Position numbers and translations under genes: made by a program. The notes under the pieces were generated by a model. That model was not told the origin of the DNA. It was given only the letters and a program-made list of their open reading frames with translations, and searched no databases. From Pseudomonadota bacterium (lineage in GTDB: Bacteria > Myxococcota_A > UBA796 > SXON01), in contig SXON01000056.1 in the NCBI GenBank assembly GCA_005778355.1, positions 1-64,000 of the forward strand: a DNA stretch of 64,000 nt, given 5' to 3'. How positions within the stretch are numbered: position 1 is the first letter of the stretch; each line of letters begins with the position of its first letter. This document shows, piece after piece, positions 17,534-26,249 of the stretch.

Positions 17534-17636
17534 CTGGACACCTCCCGAACGGTGGAGCGGCAGCAACAGCCAGTATACCGGCCTACAGCGGGGCGCGTGA
17601 GCGCAGGGTCTCCCACGCCCGCGCTAGAGTCGTGGG

Positions 17637-18170
17637 GTGACGGCCATCTGGGCGCTACTGATGCTCGCGTGCCACGCGGCGTGGAACCCGACCACGCCGG
17701 GGCGCTTCACCCTGAACCCACCCGAAGGATGGCGGGTGACGCGAAACTACCGGTGGCTCGGCACCGACACCCTAGTCGTCGCCCGCGACTTGGCGGCGAT
17801 CAGCCTGACACTGCAGCCTTGCCGGGGGCGCGCTCGCGAGCTCCCACTCGGGGTGCTCGCGAGCGCACGGGCGCTGTCGTGGGGGCGGCGCCTAGGCGTG
17901 GAGAGCGCGATCCTCGCGGAGCACGAGGTGCTGGTGGACGGGCGACGTGGGTACGCGGTCACTGGCGTGCGACGGTGGCGGCGCGAGCTAATCGGCTACA
18001 CGACGATCATGGTGCGGACCGAGGAGAGGTTGCTGGAGCTGACCCTGTTCGCCCCGCCGGCACTTCTCGACGCGCAATCCGGCCCCTGGGCGGCCGTGGT
18101 CGACAGCATCCGACTCGCCGACCCACCACCACCCGCGCCGACCTTCGTGGAGGAACAGTGGCCACGCTGA
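17637..18170 (+). CDS. Small lipoprotein of unknown function
   Basis: 177 residues starting at GTG 17637. MTAIWALLMLAC is a lipobox with Cys at residue 12, so it is probably a lipoprotein. The mature part looks like a single alpha/beta domain (FTLNPPEGWRVTRNYRWLGTDTLVVARD... ITLQPCRGRA) ending in a strand-helix SGPWAAVVDSIRLADP. The pattern recalls PsbP/Mog1-like folds, which often begin with 'PEGW', but this is only a resemblance. Its 3' end overlaps the next gene by 13 bases. Confidence 0.72.
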   Translation: MTAIWALLMLACHAAWNPTTPGRFTLNPPEGWRVTRNYRWLGTDTLVVARDLAAISLTLQPCRGRARELPLGVLASARALSWGRRLGVESAILAEHEVLVDGRRGYAVTGVRRWRRELIGYTTIMVRTEERLLELTLFAPPALLDAQSGPWAAVVDSIRLADPPPPAPTFVEEQWPR

Positions 18171-18916
18171 GGTGCGAGTGCCTGGGCTCAGCGGCGCCTG
18201 GAGTCTTCCCATTGCTGGCGCGAACCGAAGACGGTCGCGTCCTCGTGCTCCATGCGGAAGCCGCGCCGCCGCACGCTGGGTGGCTCGGCATGTACGATGG
18301 CAACGCGATCTGGGCGGTGGGGGGCGAGAGTGACCTGCCCGGAAACGGTCGGCACATGGACATCGACCTGTCGCCCGCGCTGGACGAGGTTGGCGTGCCC
18401 GTCGGTCCTGATCGTGACGTCGCCGGACTGTTCGATCACGAGGTCGATCACTCCGTGACGGGCGAGCGAACTGGTGTCGCGACCGAAGAGGCAGGCATCG
18501 AGCAACAACGAACGGCGTTGCTCACGTGGCTGGCTGCGAGCCTGACAAGCCCGCCGCAGGCCGCAGGCGACGCCGGACCCTGCCCCGCGCTGAAGGCGCG
18601 CATCGCCGACGAACCGCCAGACGGCCTCCCCGCCCTGGCTGCCCCCGCCGCTTCCCCGCGAAACACCGCGCGGGCCCTCCGCCACGCTCCAGCCGCCCCG
18701 GTCGCCGAGCGCCCCGAGGCCGACGACACCGCGACGGCCGTCGACACCGTGAGCCGCCCCACAGCGGGCGGGGAGACGACGACCACGGGAAGCCGCGCTC
18801 GTGACAGCGTCACCGGCACGTGGAACCTTGCCACCGACCGGACCCTTCGCACCGCGCGCTGGATCGCCCTGTTGTTGCTGGCGCTAAGCGCACTGGCTTG
18901 GTGGCGTCTCGGCTAG
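18158..18916 (+). CDS. Tail-anchored hypothetical protein
   Basis: 252 residues from GTG 18158, with GGAGG just upstream. The N-terminus has CEC and a beta-rich region (VLVLHAEAAPPHAGWLGMYDGNAIWAVGG). The middle is Ala/Pro/Thr-rich and low in complexity. The end is one hydrophobic helix (TARWIALLLLALSALAWW), which would anchor it by its tail. The frame stays open far upstream, antisense to the activator, but the GTG overlapping the previous lipoprotein gene is the most credible start. No family recognised. The stop overlaps that of tgt by 4 bases. Confidence 0.6.
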   Translation: MATLRCECLGSAAPGVFPLLARTEDGRVLVLHAEAAPPHAGWLGMYDGNAIWAVGGESDLPGNGRHMDIDLSPALDEVGVPVGPDRDVAGLFDHEVDHSVTGERTGVATEEAGIEQQRTALLTWLAASLTSPPQAAGDAGPCPALKARIADEPPDGLPALAAPAASPRNTARALRHAPAAPVAERPEADDTATAVDTVSRPTAGGETTTTGSRARDSVTGTWNLATDRTLRTARWIALLLLALSALAWWRLG

Positions 18917-20097
18917 TCCTCTTCGCGCCTGGACTTGCTCGGTTTCCGCTGCCCAGGGACCACGCCCGCCACCGGCTTGGGCGCCGTGTCCTCCGGATAG
19001 GTGGCGTGCACCCAGGCTCGGTATGCCTCGAAGCTCCCCTCGATGATCGACGCCCGCATCCTCGTCATGAAACTCGAGAACCAGTGCACGTTGTGCAGCG
19101 TGCACAAGGTGGCGGCGAGGACCTCCCCCACCCGGAACAGGTGGTGCAGGTACGCGCGAGAGAAGGTGGTGCAGGTGTAGCAGTCACAGGACTTGTCTAG
19201 CGGGTACATGTCGCGACGGAACCGTTGATCCGTGAGTCGGATACGCCCGACGTTGGTGTAGACCGTTCCGCTCCGGGCGTGCCGGGTCGCGATCACGCAG
19301 TCGAACATGTCGATGCCTCTGGCCACGCCCTCCACGAGGTCGAGGGGTCGTCCCACCCCCATGAGGTAGCGAGCCATCCGGGTGTCGAGGTGCGGCGTCG
19401 TCCAGTCGAGCACCTCGCACATCCGTGCGTGGCCCTCTCCCACGGAGAGACCGCCGATGGCAAGCCCATCGAAGCCGATCGACTGGATCTGCTCGGCGCT
19501 CCGTCTCCGCAAGTCGGGCCAGAACCCCCCCTGGACGATCCCAAAAAGGCTCTGGTCGCCGCGCGAATGTGCCGCCTTACTCCTCGCCTCCCACCGCGTG
19601 GTGCGCTCGACACTTCGCTCGGCGTAGGCGCGATCCCCGCCGAACGGGAGGCACTCGTCGAACACCATGGCGATGTCGGACCCCAGCGCCTGCTGGATCT
19701 CCATGGAGCGCTCGGGCGTCAAGAAGGTCTGCTTCCCGTCGACCTCGTATCGAAAGTTCACACCCTCCTCCGAGAGCTCCTTGTGCTCCAAGGAGAAGAC
19801 CTGAAATCCGCCCGAATCCGTGAGGATCGGTAGGTCTACAGCCATGAACTTGTGCAACCCACCCGCACGCTTGACGATGTCCTCACCAGGGCGCTGACTC
19901 AAGTGGTAGGTGTTGGCCAGAATGACCTGGGCGCCGGTGCTTGCGAGGTGGAGCGGCGAGAGCGTGCGAATCGCGCCCTGCGTGCCCACCGGCATGAACA
20001 TCGGCGTCCGTAGCTGTCGGCCTCGAACACCGAGGAGGCCAGCGCGTGGTCCGCTGGGCTTGCCAGCTTCGAGCAAGAAGGGGGCCGGGCAGGTCAT
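18913..20097 (-). CDS. tgt: tRNA-guanine (queuine) transglycosylase
   Basis: Exchanges guanine-34 of GUN-anticodon tRNAs for preQ1 in queuosine synthesis. 394 residues. ILTDSGGFQVFSL carries the catalytic-site Asp, GIVQGG and AIGGLSVGE form the substrate pocket, MFDCVIATRHAR contains the nucleophile Asp, and CDCYTCTTFSRAYLHHL is the zinc site. ATG 20097 is chosen; an in-frame start at 20139 adds 14 unlikely residues. The C-terminal 35 residues are Lys/Arg/Pro-rich and beyond the usual family length. No other queuosine genes lie in the window. Confidence 0.95.
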   Translation of the reverse strand: MTCPAPFLLEAGKPSGPRAGLLGVRGRQLRTPMFMPVGTQGAIRTLSPLHLASTGAQVILANTYHLSQRPGEDIVKRAGGLHKFMAVDLPILTDSGGFQVFSLEHKELSEEGVNFRYEVDGKQTFLTPERSMEIQQALGSDIAMVFDECLPFGGDRAYAERSVERTTRWEARSKAAHSRGDQSLFGIVQGGFWPDLRRRSAEQIQSIGFDGLAIGGLSVGEGHARMCEVLDWTTPHLDTRMARYLMGVGRPLDLVEGVARGIDMFDCVIATRHARSGTVYTNVGRIRLTDQRFRRDMYPLDKSCDCYTCTTFSRAYLHHLFRVGEVLAATLCTLHNVHWFSSFMTRMRASIIEGSFEAYRAWVHATYPEDTAPKPVAGVVPGQRKPSKSRREED

Positions 20098-20204
20098 TCC
20101 ACGCGGACTAGCCTCACCGCGCGCCGCGCGCCCCCGCACGCTTCCCAGAACCTTTGCAAGGCTCCCGCTCGCCGGGGAGCGCGCCCTGCGGTTACGTCCG
20201 CGGA

Positions 20205-21800
20205 ATGGCCAGCGGCTCGCGCGCCCGCCCCTCCAGCTTCCCGCCCGGGAGCAACGTCTCGGACTACTACCGAGTGGAAGGGCTCGTGCGACTCAGCGAA
20301 GGTCGCATGTTCTACCTCGTGAATGACCACCGTCCCGACCGCTCGCACCGGCGGTGTTGGGAGTGCGGCCACGAGGAAAACCGCCACAACCACGGCAACT
20401 GCGAGTCCTGCGGGGCGTCGCTTGCGGTGCGGCGTTTCCTGCTGTCTTCCCGGTGGGACCGCACGGCCTTCGAGGCCTATACCACCTTCTTCCAGCGCCA
20501 GATCGCGCACCCGGCGTTCCTCTCGCCGTGCGATGTCTTCCCCTGGCCTGACGACCACCCCAACCAGCTCTGCTCGGTCGTGCCGTACAACGGCGAGACC
20601 TTCCTCCTCGACGAGGCCGCGCCTCTTCCGCTGGCCAAGGTCGTGCGATTCGCCCAGCGCGCCTGCGGCATGCTTGGGATGCTTAGCTTCAACGGCGTGC
20701 GACTGGGCTGGCTCAACCGGTCGAACTTCCTGCTCCGGCCCTCCGGCGAGATCATGCTGTTCGACCCCGAGGTCGCCTCGGTGACCGAGGGCCCGCTGGG
20801 GCCAGACGACACGCGCGCGGTGGTGATGCAGCTCGGGGAGATTCTCCGTCGATACACCGCTCTAGAAGAGCGCGAGTGGCAGCAGTTCTTCCTCGAGGCC
20901 GAGCGCGGCGCCTTCGCATCGGCCGCTGAGTTCGGGCGCGCGTTGCAGATCGAGGCCAACCACCAGCGCTCGAACGCCACGACCCGCCACGCGGGTATGA
21001 CCGACGTCGGCCTCCAGCGGGCCCTCAACGAAGACAACTGGGGCTGGTCCAGGCTTGGTCCCGGAGTGGAGTTGTTCGTCGTGGCCGACGGCATGGGTGG
21101 CCACGACTGCGGCGAGGTCGCGAGCAAGCTCGCGGTGGAGACGCTGATCCAGGTGGCTCGGCAGCGTATCGACGTCACGCCGCGCCCCGGCGTGGATGAG
21201 ATCGAGACGATCCTCGATCAGGCGTTCCAGACGGCCAACAACACGATCAAAGCCAATGCCGAGGCCCGTGGCAACGACATGGGCACCACGCTGGTCGCGT
21301 GCATGGTCATCGACGATAGCGTGGCCCTGTGCGCGAACGTGGGCGACTCTCGCGGCTACCTCATTCGCAACGGCACGCTTCACCAGGTCACACGGGACCA
21401 CTCGCTCGTGGCGCGCATGGTCGAGCAGAATCGCCTCACCGCCGACGAAGCGCGCAATCACCCGCACAGCAACATCCTGCTGCGCACAGTGGGCACCGAA
21501 CGAAACGTAGACATCGATATCTTCCGGGTCGATCTCGAGCCGAACGACCGGGTGCTCATCTGCTCCGACGGCCTCTGGGGCGAGGTCGAGGACGACGAGA
21601 TGGAGCAAGTGCTCGTGCAGAACGAGGACAACCGGGCCGCCGCGCGTGAACTCATCCGCGCCGCCCACCTGGGTGGGGGCAAAGACAACATCTCGGTGAT
21701 CATCGCCAGCGTCCCCGGCGCGGCCGACGAGGCGCCCGCGACGCTCCGGCTCGCGCCGCCACCGCCGCAGACCGGGCGCGCGCTCACATCCTCCGGCTAG
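20205..21800 (+). CDS. Pseudokinase-zinc ribbon-PP2C phosphatase fusion
   Basis: 531 residues. The first 250 resemble a Ser/Thr kinase whose catalytic motifs are lost: where HRDLKPSN and DFG should be, it reads GWLNRSNFLL and LFDPE. A zinc ribbon (CWECG...CESCG) is inserted near residues 52-72. The last 270 residues are a complete PP2C phosphatase: ALNEDNWG, VADGMGGHDCGE, GDSRGYL, ICSDGLWGE and GGKDNISV hold the metal-binding Asp residues. It would dephosphorylate Ser/Thr proteins in the cytosol, with the pseudokinase as a sensor. ATG 20205 is preferred over the upstream in-frame ATG 20154. Confidence 0.88.
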   Translation: MASGSRARPSSFPPGSNVSDYYRVEGLVRLSEGRMFYLVNDHRPDRSHRRCWECGHEENRHNHGNCESCGASLAVRRFLLSSRWDRTAFEAYTTFFQRQIAHPAFLSPCDVFPWPDDHPNQLCSVVPYNGETFLLDEAAPLPLAKVVRFAQRACGMLGMLSFNGVRLGWLNRSNFLLRPSGEIMLFDPEVASVTEGPLGPDDTRAVVMQLGEILRRYTALEEREWQQFFLEAERGAFASAAEFGRALQIEANHQRSNATTRHAGMTDVGLQRALNEDNWGWSRLGPGVELFVVADGMGGHDCGEVASKLAVETLIQVARQRIDVTPRPGVDEIETILDQAFQTANNTIKANAEARGNDMGTTLVACMVIDDSVALCANVGDSRGYLIRNGTLHQVTRDHSLVARMVEQNRLTADEARNHPHSNILLRTVGTERNVDIDIFRVDLEPNDRVLICSDGLWGEVEDDEMEQVLVQNEDNRAAARELIRAAHLGGGKDNISVIIASVPGAADEAPATLRLAPPPPQTGRALTSSG

Positions 21801-21861
21801 CGCCTCAGGCCAGGCGGGGCTGTTCCGCGCACGCGTCCAGAAAGCTCAGCCTCCCGTGCCG

Positions 21862-22389
21862 CTACTTGCCCACGAGCGGCGACACCACGACGTCGAGGTC
21901 CGCCTCCAGAGAGCTGCTGGCCGCTTGGCCGATGGCGAGCACGTCGCCCTCGGCGCCGACCACGAAGGTCATGGGGTAGGCGCGAACGCCGTAGCGGCTG
22001 GCCACGATGCCGTGCGCGTCGTCGAGTACCGGGAACTCGACCCGCTGCCCCTGCACCCAGCTCGATGTCGAGGCGACATCCGTGCCACCCACGAGCACCG
22101 CGAGAAAGGTGGCGTCTTTGGACGCATACTTCTTGTCGAGTCGGGCCAAGGCCTGAAGTTGGCTCTCGCCGCCCTCCCGCCGCATGAAATGAACCACCAG
22201 CGCGCCCGACGGAAAGCCCGGGGAAACGCCCGTGAAATCGCTCAGCGCCACGGTCGGTCGAGCCACGGCGTGCAGCGCCGCATCCTCGTTGATGGCGGGC
22301 AGGGAAAACAACAGCGCCGGGTCGCCGACGTGAAGGCTGGGGCCGGGGACGCTCGCGGCCATCGCCGAGCCGAGGAAGCAAACGAACAT
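21862..22389 (-). CDS. Exported TlpA/redoxin-like protein without redox cysteines
   Basis: 175 residues with a probable signal sequence (MFVCFLGSAMAASVPG). The fold reads as a TlpA/redoxin thioredoxin: ALVVHFM...LQALARLDKKYASKDATFLAVLVGG, a cis-Pro loop in YGVRAYPMTFVVG and a closing GEGD-type turn. Where TlpA proteins have FWATWCGPC this protein has HFMRREGGES, so both redox cysteines are missing. A role as binding or structural protein is likelier than oxidoreductase. Start ATG 22389 places the signal at the N-terminus. Divergent from cca. Confidence 0.75.
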   Translation of the reverse strand: MFVCFLGSAMAASVPGPSLHVGDPALLFSLPAINEDAALHAVARPTVALSDFTGVSPGFPSGALVVHFMRREGGESQLQALARLDKKYASKDATFLAVLVGGTDVASTSSWVQGQRVEFPVLDDAHGIVASRYGVRAYPMTFVVGAEGDVLAIGQAASSSLEADLDVVVSPLVGK

Positions 22390-22440
22390 GCGCTCCGATA
22401 ACACTCCAGCCCGCGAGGTCGCCGCGATTACGGTGCGACG

Positions 22441-23646
22441 ATGCCGCTCGTCGACCTCCCGCCGCTGGTACATCGGCTCGCCCTGGCCGCCACAGAAGCA
22501 GGCGGGCGCGCACTCCTGGTGGGCGGCGGTGTGCGCGACGCACTCCGAGGCGAGCCCACGCACGACCTCGACGTGGAGGTGCACGGCGTGAGCGTCGACC
22601 AGCTACGCGCCCGCCTGCAGCAACTCGGCCAACTCAACGAGGTGGGCCGCGCTTTCGGGGTGTTCAAGCTCAAACACGGCGATTGCGAGGTCGACGTGAG
22701 CCTGCCGCGCCGCGACAGCAAAGCCGGACCCGGCCACCGCGGCATCCAGGTGGTCGCAGACCCTCACCTCGGGGTGGTCGAAGCCGCCCGACGTCGCGAC
22801 CTGACCATCAATGCAATCGCCTACGATCCTCTCCTCGACGTGATCGAAGACCCCTTCGGTGGTGCCGGGGACATCGAGCGCCGCTTACTGCGGGCGGTCG
22901 ACGAGAGCACTTTTGTCGAGGACCCACTGCGCGCCCTGCGCGTGGTCCAGTTCGCGGCCCGCCTCGGGTACGAGGTGCACCCCTCCTTGGAAGCGCTGTG
23001 CCGCGCGATGCCGCTCCACGAGCTGCCGCCCGAGCGCGTGCTCGGAGAGGTGGAGAAGCTCCTGCTGATGGGCCGGCCGCCCTCAAGGGGCTGGAAGGTC
23101 GCTCGGGCGACGGGGGCGTGGGCGAAGGTCCTCCCGGCCTGGGACACCGGCGTCCCCGCCGACCTCGACCGCGTGGCCGCCTGCGACGTGCATCCCGCGC
23201 CTCGCCGCTTCGCGCTCCTGCTCGCCGCCGCCAGCGCCGACGAGGCGGCCCTCGTTGCAGCCCTCGACCAGCTCCGCGTGCATCGCTGGCGCGGGGCCGA
23301 CGTGCGGAAGCTAGCGCGGGCGCTGGCGCACGCCCGGGTGGCGTGGACCCACCCGCTTGTCGAGGAACCACTCGATACCCGGGCCCGTCGGCTCGCGGAG
23401 GACGTCGACCTCGAGCTGCTGTCCATGCTCGTCGACTCGCCAGTGCTCCGCGAAACGGGCCACCGACTCGGCATCCTCCACTCGCCGCTGCCCCAACTGC
23501 TCGGCGGGCGCGACGCCGCGAACATGGGCGTGCCCGCCGGCAGGGCAGTGGGCGAGTTCCTCGCAGGCGCACGCGAAGCTCAGCTGACCGGCGAGATCGT
23601 GACACGCGACGACGCCCTCGCCTGGGCGCGTGCGCGCGCCGGGTGA
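22441..23646 (+). CDS. cca: CCA tRNA nucleotidyltransferase (class II)
   Basis: Adds or repairs the 3' CCA of tRNAs. 401 residues. The class II nucleotidyltransferase core is clear: LLVGGGVRDALRG, then the catalytic DLDVEV, FGVFKLKHGDCEVDV, RRRDLTINAIAYDP, and the RNA-binding EDPLRALRVVQFAARLGYEV. The remaining C-terminal half is helical and less conserved, with no HD phosphohydrolase motif seen. A poly(A) polymerase cannot be fully excluded since the families share this core. ATG 22441 opens 51 bases from the divergent redoxin-like gene. Confidence 0.9.
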   Translation: MPLVDLPPLVHRLALAATEAGGRALLVGGGVRDALRGEPTHDLDVEVHGVSVDQLRARLQQLGQLNEVGRAFGVFKLKHGDCEVDVSLPRRDSKAGPGHRGIQVVADPHLGVVEAARRRDLTINAIAYDPLLDVIEDPFGGAGDIERRLLRAVDESTFVEDPLRALRVVQFAARLGYEVHPSLEALCRAMPLHELPPERVLGEVEKLLLMGRPPSRGWKVARATGAWAKVLPAWDTGVPADLDRVAACDVHPAPRRFALLLAAASADEAALVAALDQLRVHRWRGADVRKLARALAHARVAWTHPLVEEPLDTRARRLAEDVDLELLSMLVDSPVLRETGHRLGILHSPLPQLLGGRDAANMGVPAGRAVGEFLAGAREAQLTGEIVTRDDALAWARARAG

Positions 23647-23659
23647 CATATTGCCCGCC

Positions 23660-25288
23660 ATGCAGAGCGCCCGGTCACTCCTTCTGCTCCTCCCCGCCGC
23701 CGTACTCGCCGCCTGCGACGGGCCCACGCCAGCGGCGCCCGCTCCCGCTCCCACAGTCACGGAGCCCGACGGTGGGCCTGCACCTGCCATCCCCGCGGTA
23801 GCCCCGATCCCGGGGGTCTCCGCGCCCGACGTCGACCGCCCGAGCGGGGTCGAGGCGACGACCGCAGCTGGCGCCGTGTTCCGGGCCGAGCTCGGCGACG
23901 AGCACCTGGCCGGCTTCCCGGTGGTCGTGAACCTGGAGCTCCGCAATCCCACGGCCGACGCCATCGCGGTCCCCGATCTCAGCACGCGGCGTCACCTCGT
24001 GCATTTCAAGCTCGAGTCAGCCAGTGGCAACGTCACGGAGAGGTTCAGCACGCCGCCGGACTTCGACACGGGCGGCAACTGGACGCTTCCCGCCGGATCG
24101 CGACGCTCCGTACGGTTCGAGATCCCCTCCTCGAAGGCGCTCGATCCCGGTCGTTGGAAGATCACCATTTTGGCCGGCGAGCCAAGCGCGATCACCACCC
24201 TGCCAACGCTGAGTTTCGACATTGTCCCGGCGCGACCCATCGCCGGCCGCGTCGTCTATGAGCCCGTCATCGCGACGAACAGCGGCGCGATCTTCGCCTG
24301 GTTGCACCACGCGCGTGATGGCTACGACATCTACATCGACCAGCTCAGCCCCGGCGTCGGCGCCAGCCTCGTCGCCCGGGCTCGAATCGCCCACCTCGCG
24401 GAGAAGTCCGAGCCCCTGCTCGCCCGCGCGCTGCCCGCCGCCGCGCGATCTCGGCACGTCTACTGGTGGACGGGGCCTAGCGAGCTGGCCTACGCCCGCG
24501 TCGATGGCCTCGCCAACACCGCACCTGCCCGTCCGGTCGATATGCCATGGCCACGGGTCGAGGCGCTCGCCAGAGGGGTGACCAGTTCCAGTGGCGCCCT
24601 GCTCGTTCCCATCTGGATCCCTGCACCCTCGGGGTCGGCGGGGGAGGTCAAGATCGTACAAGTGGACGAGCGCGGCAAGGTGGACTTCCGCGCCGTCGCC
24701 GACAGCAAGACACGACCTGCCCGTGCCGAGACAAGCCTCGATGCCAGCGGCAATCTCGTGCTCGCGCTCGCCTCGGAAGCTGGTGTCGATATCTACCGTG
24801 TTGATGGCAAGCGCCCCTCCCACCTTCCGGCGGCAGGGAAGCGCGCCTGGGCTCGCGAGGGAGAGTGGCTCACGGCTGCGCTCGCTTTCGACACGCTGCC
24901 CGCATCGGGCACTTTCCCCGGCGGCCTGGGCCTCGTGGCCCTGCAGTTGGCCACCACGATCGACGCGGAGTCCCGCGCTGCCACGACCCTCTCGCGCGTC
25001 GCCAGCTTCGAGTTGGGAGGCAAACAGGTCGCGACCACGCCGCCGCTGGCCTGGAGCGGTCCCGGACAGGTGACCGCCTTGCTCCCCGACGGGGCCGCCC
25101 CGCTGCGCTACCTCGCGGCGGCAATGGACGGGACCACTTGGTACGGCGCCTACGGCCACGGAGCCCGGGTCGTAGGCCAGTCACTGTCCGGCGAGCTCTG
25201 GCCAGGCAAATCACCACTAGAAGCTGAACTGCGCTCGGTCGCGGGCGACCACGCGGTCACCCGGCTGCCGCTCTCGCCCTTGCCCTAG
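23660..25288 (+). CDS. Large lipoprotein of unknown function
   Basis: 542 residues. MQSARSLLLLLPAAVLAAC is a lipobox (LAAC). After a Pro/Ala linker comes a beta-rich domain (VVNLELRNPTADAIAVPD...HLVHFKLES) like an immunoglobulin-type fold of intracellular proteinase-inhibitor or bacterial surface proteins. The remaining 350 residues show repeated strand patterns (GAIFAWLHHARDGYDIYIDQL; GALLVPIWIPAP) suggestive of a beta-propeller, but no family signature was recognised. ATG 23660 lies 13 bases after the cca stop, so it may be co-transcribed. The stop overlaps the next, convergent gene by 4 bases. Confidence 0.78.
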   Translation: MQSARSLLLLLPAAVLAACDGPTPAAPAPAPTVTEPDGGPAPAIPAVAPIPGVSAPDVDRPSGVEATTAAGAVFRAELGDEHLAGFPVVVNLELRNPTADAIAVPDLSTRRHLVHFKLESASGNVTERFSTPPDFDTGGNWTLPAGSRRSVRFEIPSSKALDPGRWKITILAGEPSAITTLPTLSFDIVPARPIAGRVVYEPVIATNSGAIFAWLHHARDGYDIYIDQLSPGVGASLVARARIAHLAEKSEPLLARALPAAARSRHVYWWTGPSELAYARVDGLANTAPARPVDMPWPRVEALARGVTSSSGALLVPIWIPAPSGSAGEVKIVQVDERGKVDFRAVADSKTRPARAETSLDASGNLVLALASEAGVDIYRVDGKRPSHLPAAGKRAWAREGEWLTAALAFDTLPASGTFPGGLGLVALQLATTIDAESRAATTLSRVASFELGGKQVATTPPLAWSGPGQVTALLPDGAAPLRYLAAAMDGTTWYGAYGHGARVVGQSLSGELWPGKSPLEAELRSVAGDHAVTRLPLSPLP

Positions 25289-26247
25289 CGACCGGCGTTC
25301 TCGCCCTCGTCGGTCTCATCCTGCGGCTCGTGCACGCCGTTGTCGGTGCAGGGCGTTCCGTCGTCGTCGAAATGCTCCTCGCAGTAGCTGTTGAGCTTGC
25401 GCGCTGTGGAGCAGTACTTCGACTCGAGGCAGGGGTATGACCACTCCTCCTCAGGGTCGTCACAGCTCGACGGTGCATTACCCGTACCTTCCTGAGAGCT
25501 GCCGAACTCTTCGGAGAAGAAACACTCGTTCAACGAGCGGTCGGTACTGGTCACGGCCGAGCAGTCACCGTCGAACACGCCCACCGCGAAGTGAGCCACG
25601 CTGTCGTCGATGGGGAGCGTGAAGGTGTCGAGGACCACGGTGAACGAGACCCCCGCGCGGCCGAAGGTGTCGATGGTGCACGACTCCACCGAGGCACGCC
25701 CGGCGTGCACGCTGTCGCCCAGCGCGCCGGCCTGAAAGCACTCGTTGAACTGAATCTCGTGGGAAACACCGGCCTCGTCGGTGTAGGGCAAGGCGAAGTC
25801 GCCCATCGCGACGCCCGGAGAACCGGTGTAGTAGGCCGTGAGCCCGACGCTGAGGTCGATGTCGCCGTCGTCGAGGAAGTTGTCCTCGTAGAGGAACACC
25901 GACGAGTCGGCCTTCGGCGACCAGGCCTGAATCCAGTACACCGACTCGACGTCGAGCACGACGCACACGTCGCCGCCAGTGCCATCGAATGTGAAGGTTG
26001 CACCGCCGTAGTACGCCGGATCCTCGGGCGCACCGAGACCGCCGTAGTACACGCCCTCGAGGCCTTCTTCGTCGGCACCGGGGTGGGTTTCGAGCGTGAA
26101 GTTCGACGTCCCCGCCTCCTCGGCGGGGATGACGCGGAACTCACCCAGATCCTGGATGAACGGGTAGTCGGCGTTCGGGGTCGGCACGAAAACCTGTCCC
26201 ACGTGGTCGCACCCGGGCATCCAACTCACGAGAAGAGTGGCCAGCAT
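25285..26247 (-). CDS. Acidic lipoprotein in the receptor operon
   Basis: 320 residues. MLATLLVSWMPGC looks like a short lipoprotein signal with an unusual lipobox (MPGC). The mature protein is very acidic and rich in Tyr, Gly and Cys (FTFDGTGGDVCVVLDVESVYWIQAW; about ten cysteines), suggesting a disulfide-bonded beta-sandwich at the cell surface. The last 60 residues are Asp/Glu-rich with paired cysteines. GAGGAG precedes ATG 26247, overlapping the preceding gene's end, so it is third in the receptor operon. No family recognised; a substrate-capturing partner of the receptor is inferred from position only. Confidence 0.8.
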   Translation of the reverse strand: MLATLLVSWMPGCDHVGQVFVPTPNADYPFIQDLGEFRVIPAEEAGTSNFTLETHPGADEEGLEGVYYGGLGAPEDPAYYGGATFTFDGTGGDVCVVLDVESVYWIQAWSPKADSSVFLYEDNFLDDGDIDLSVGLTAYYTGSPGVAMGDFALPYTDEAGVSHEIQFNECFQAGALGDSVHAGRASVESCTIDTFGRAGVSFTVVLDTFTLPIDDSVAHFAVGVFDGDCSAVTSTDRSLNECFFSEEFGSSQEGTGNAPSSCDDPEEEWSYPCLESKYCSTARKLNSYCEEHFDDDGTPCTDNGVHEPQDETDEGENAGR

Positions 26248-26249
26248 GT

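Noticed and set aside
15911-18157. Long open frame on the plus strand leading into the tail-anchored gene
   Set aside because: It is antisense to the whole sigma-54 activator, and its composition is Arg/Gly/Ala-rich without any domain; GC-rich DNA gives such frames freely.
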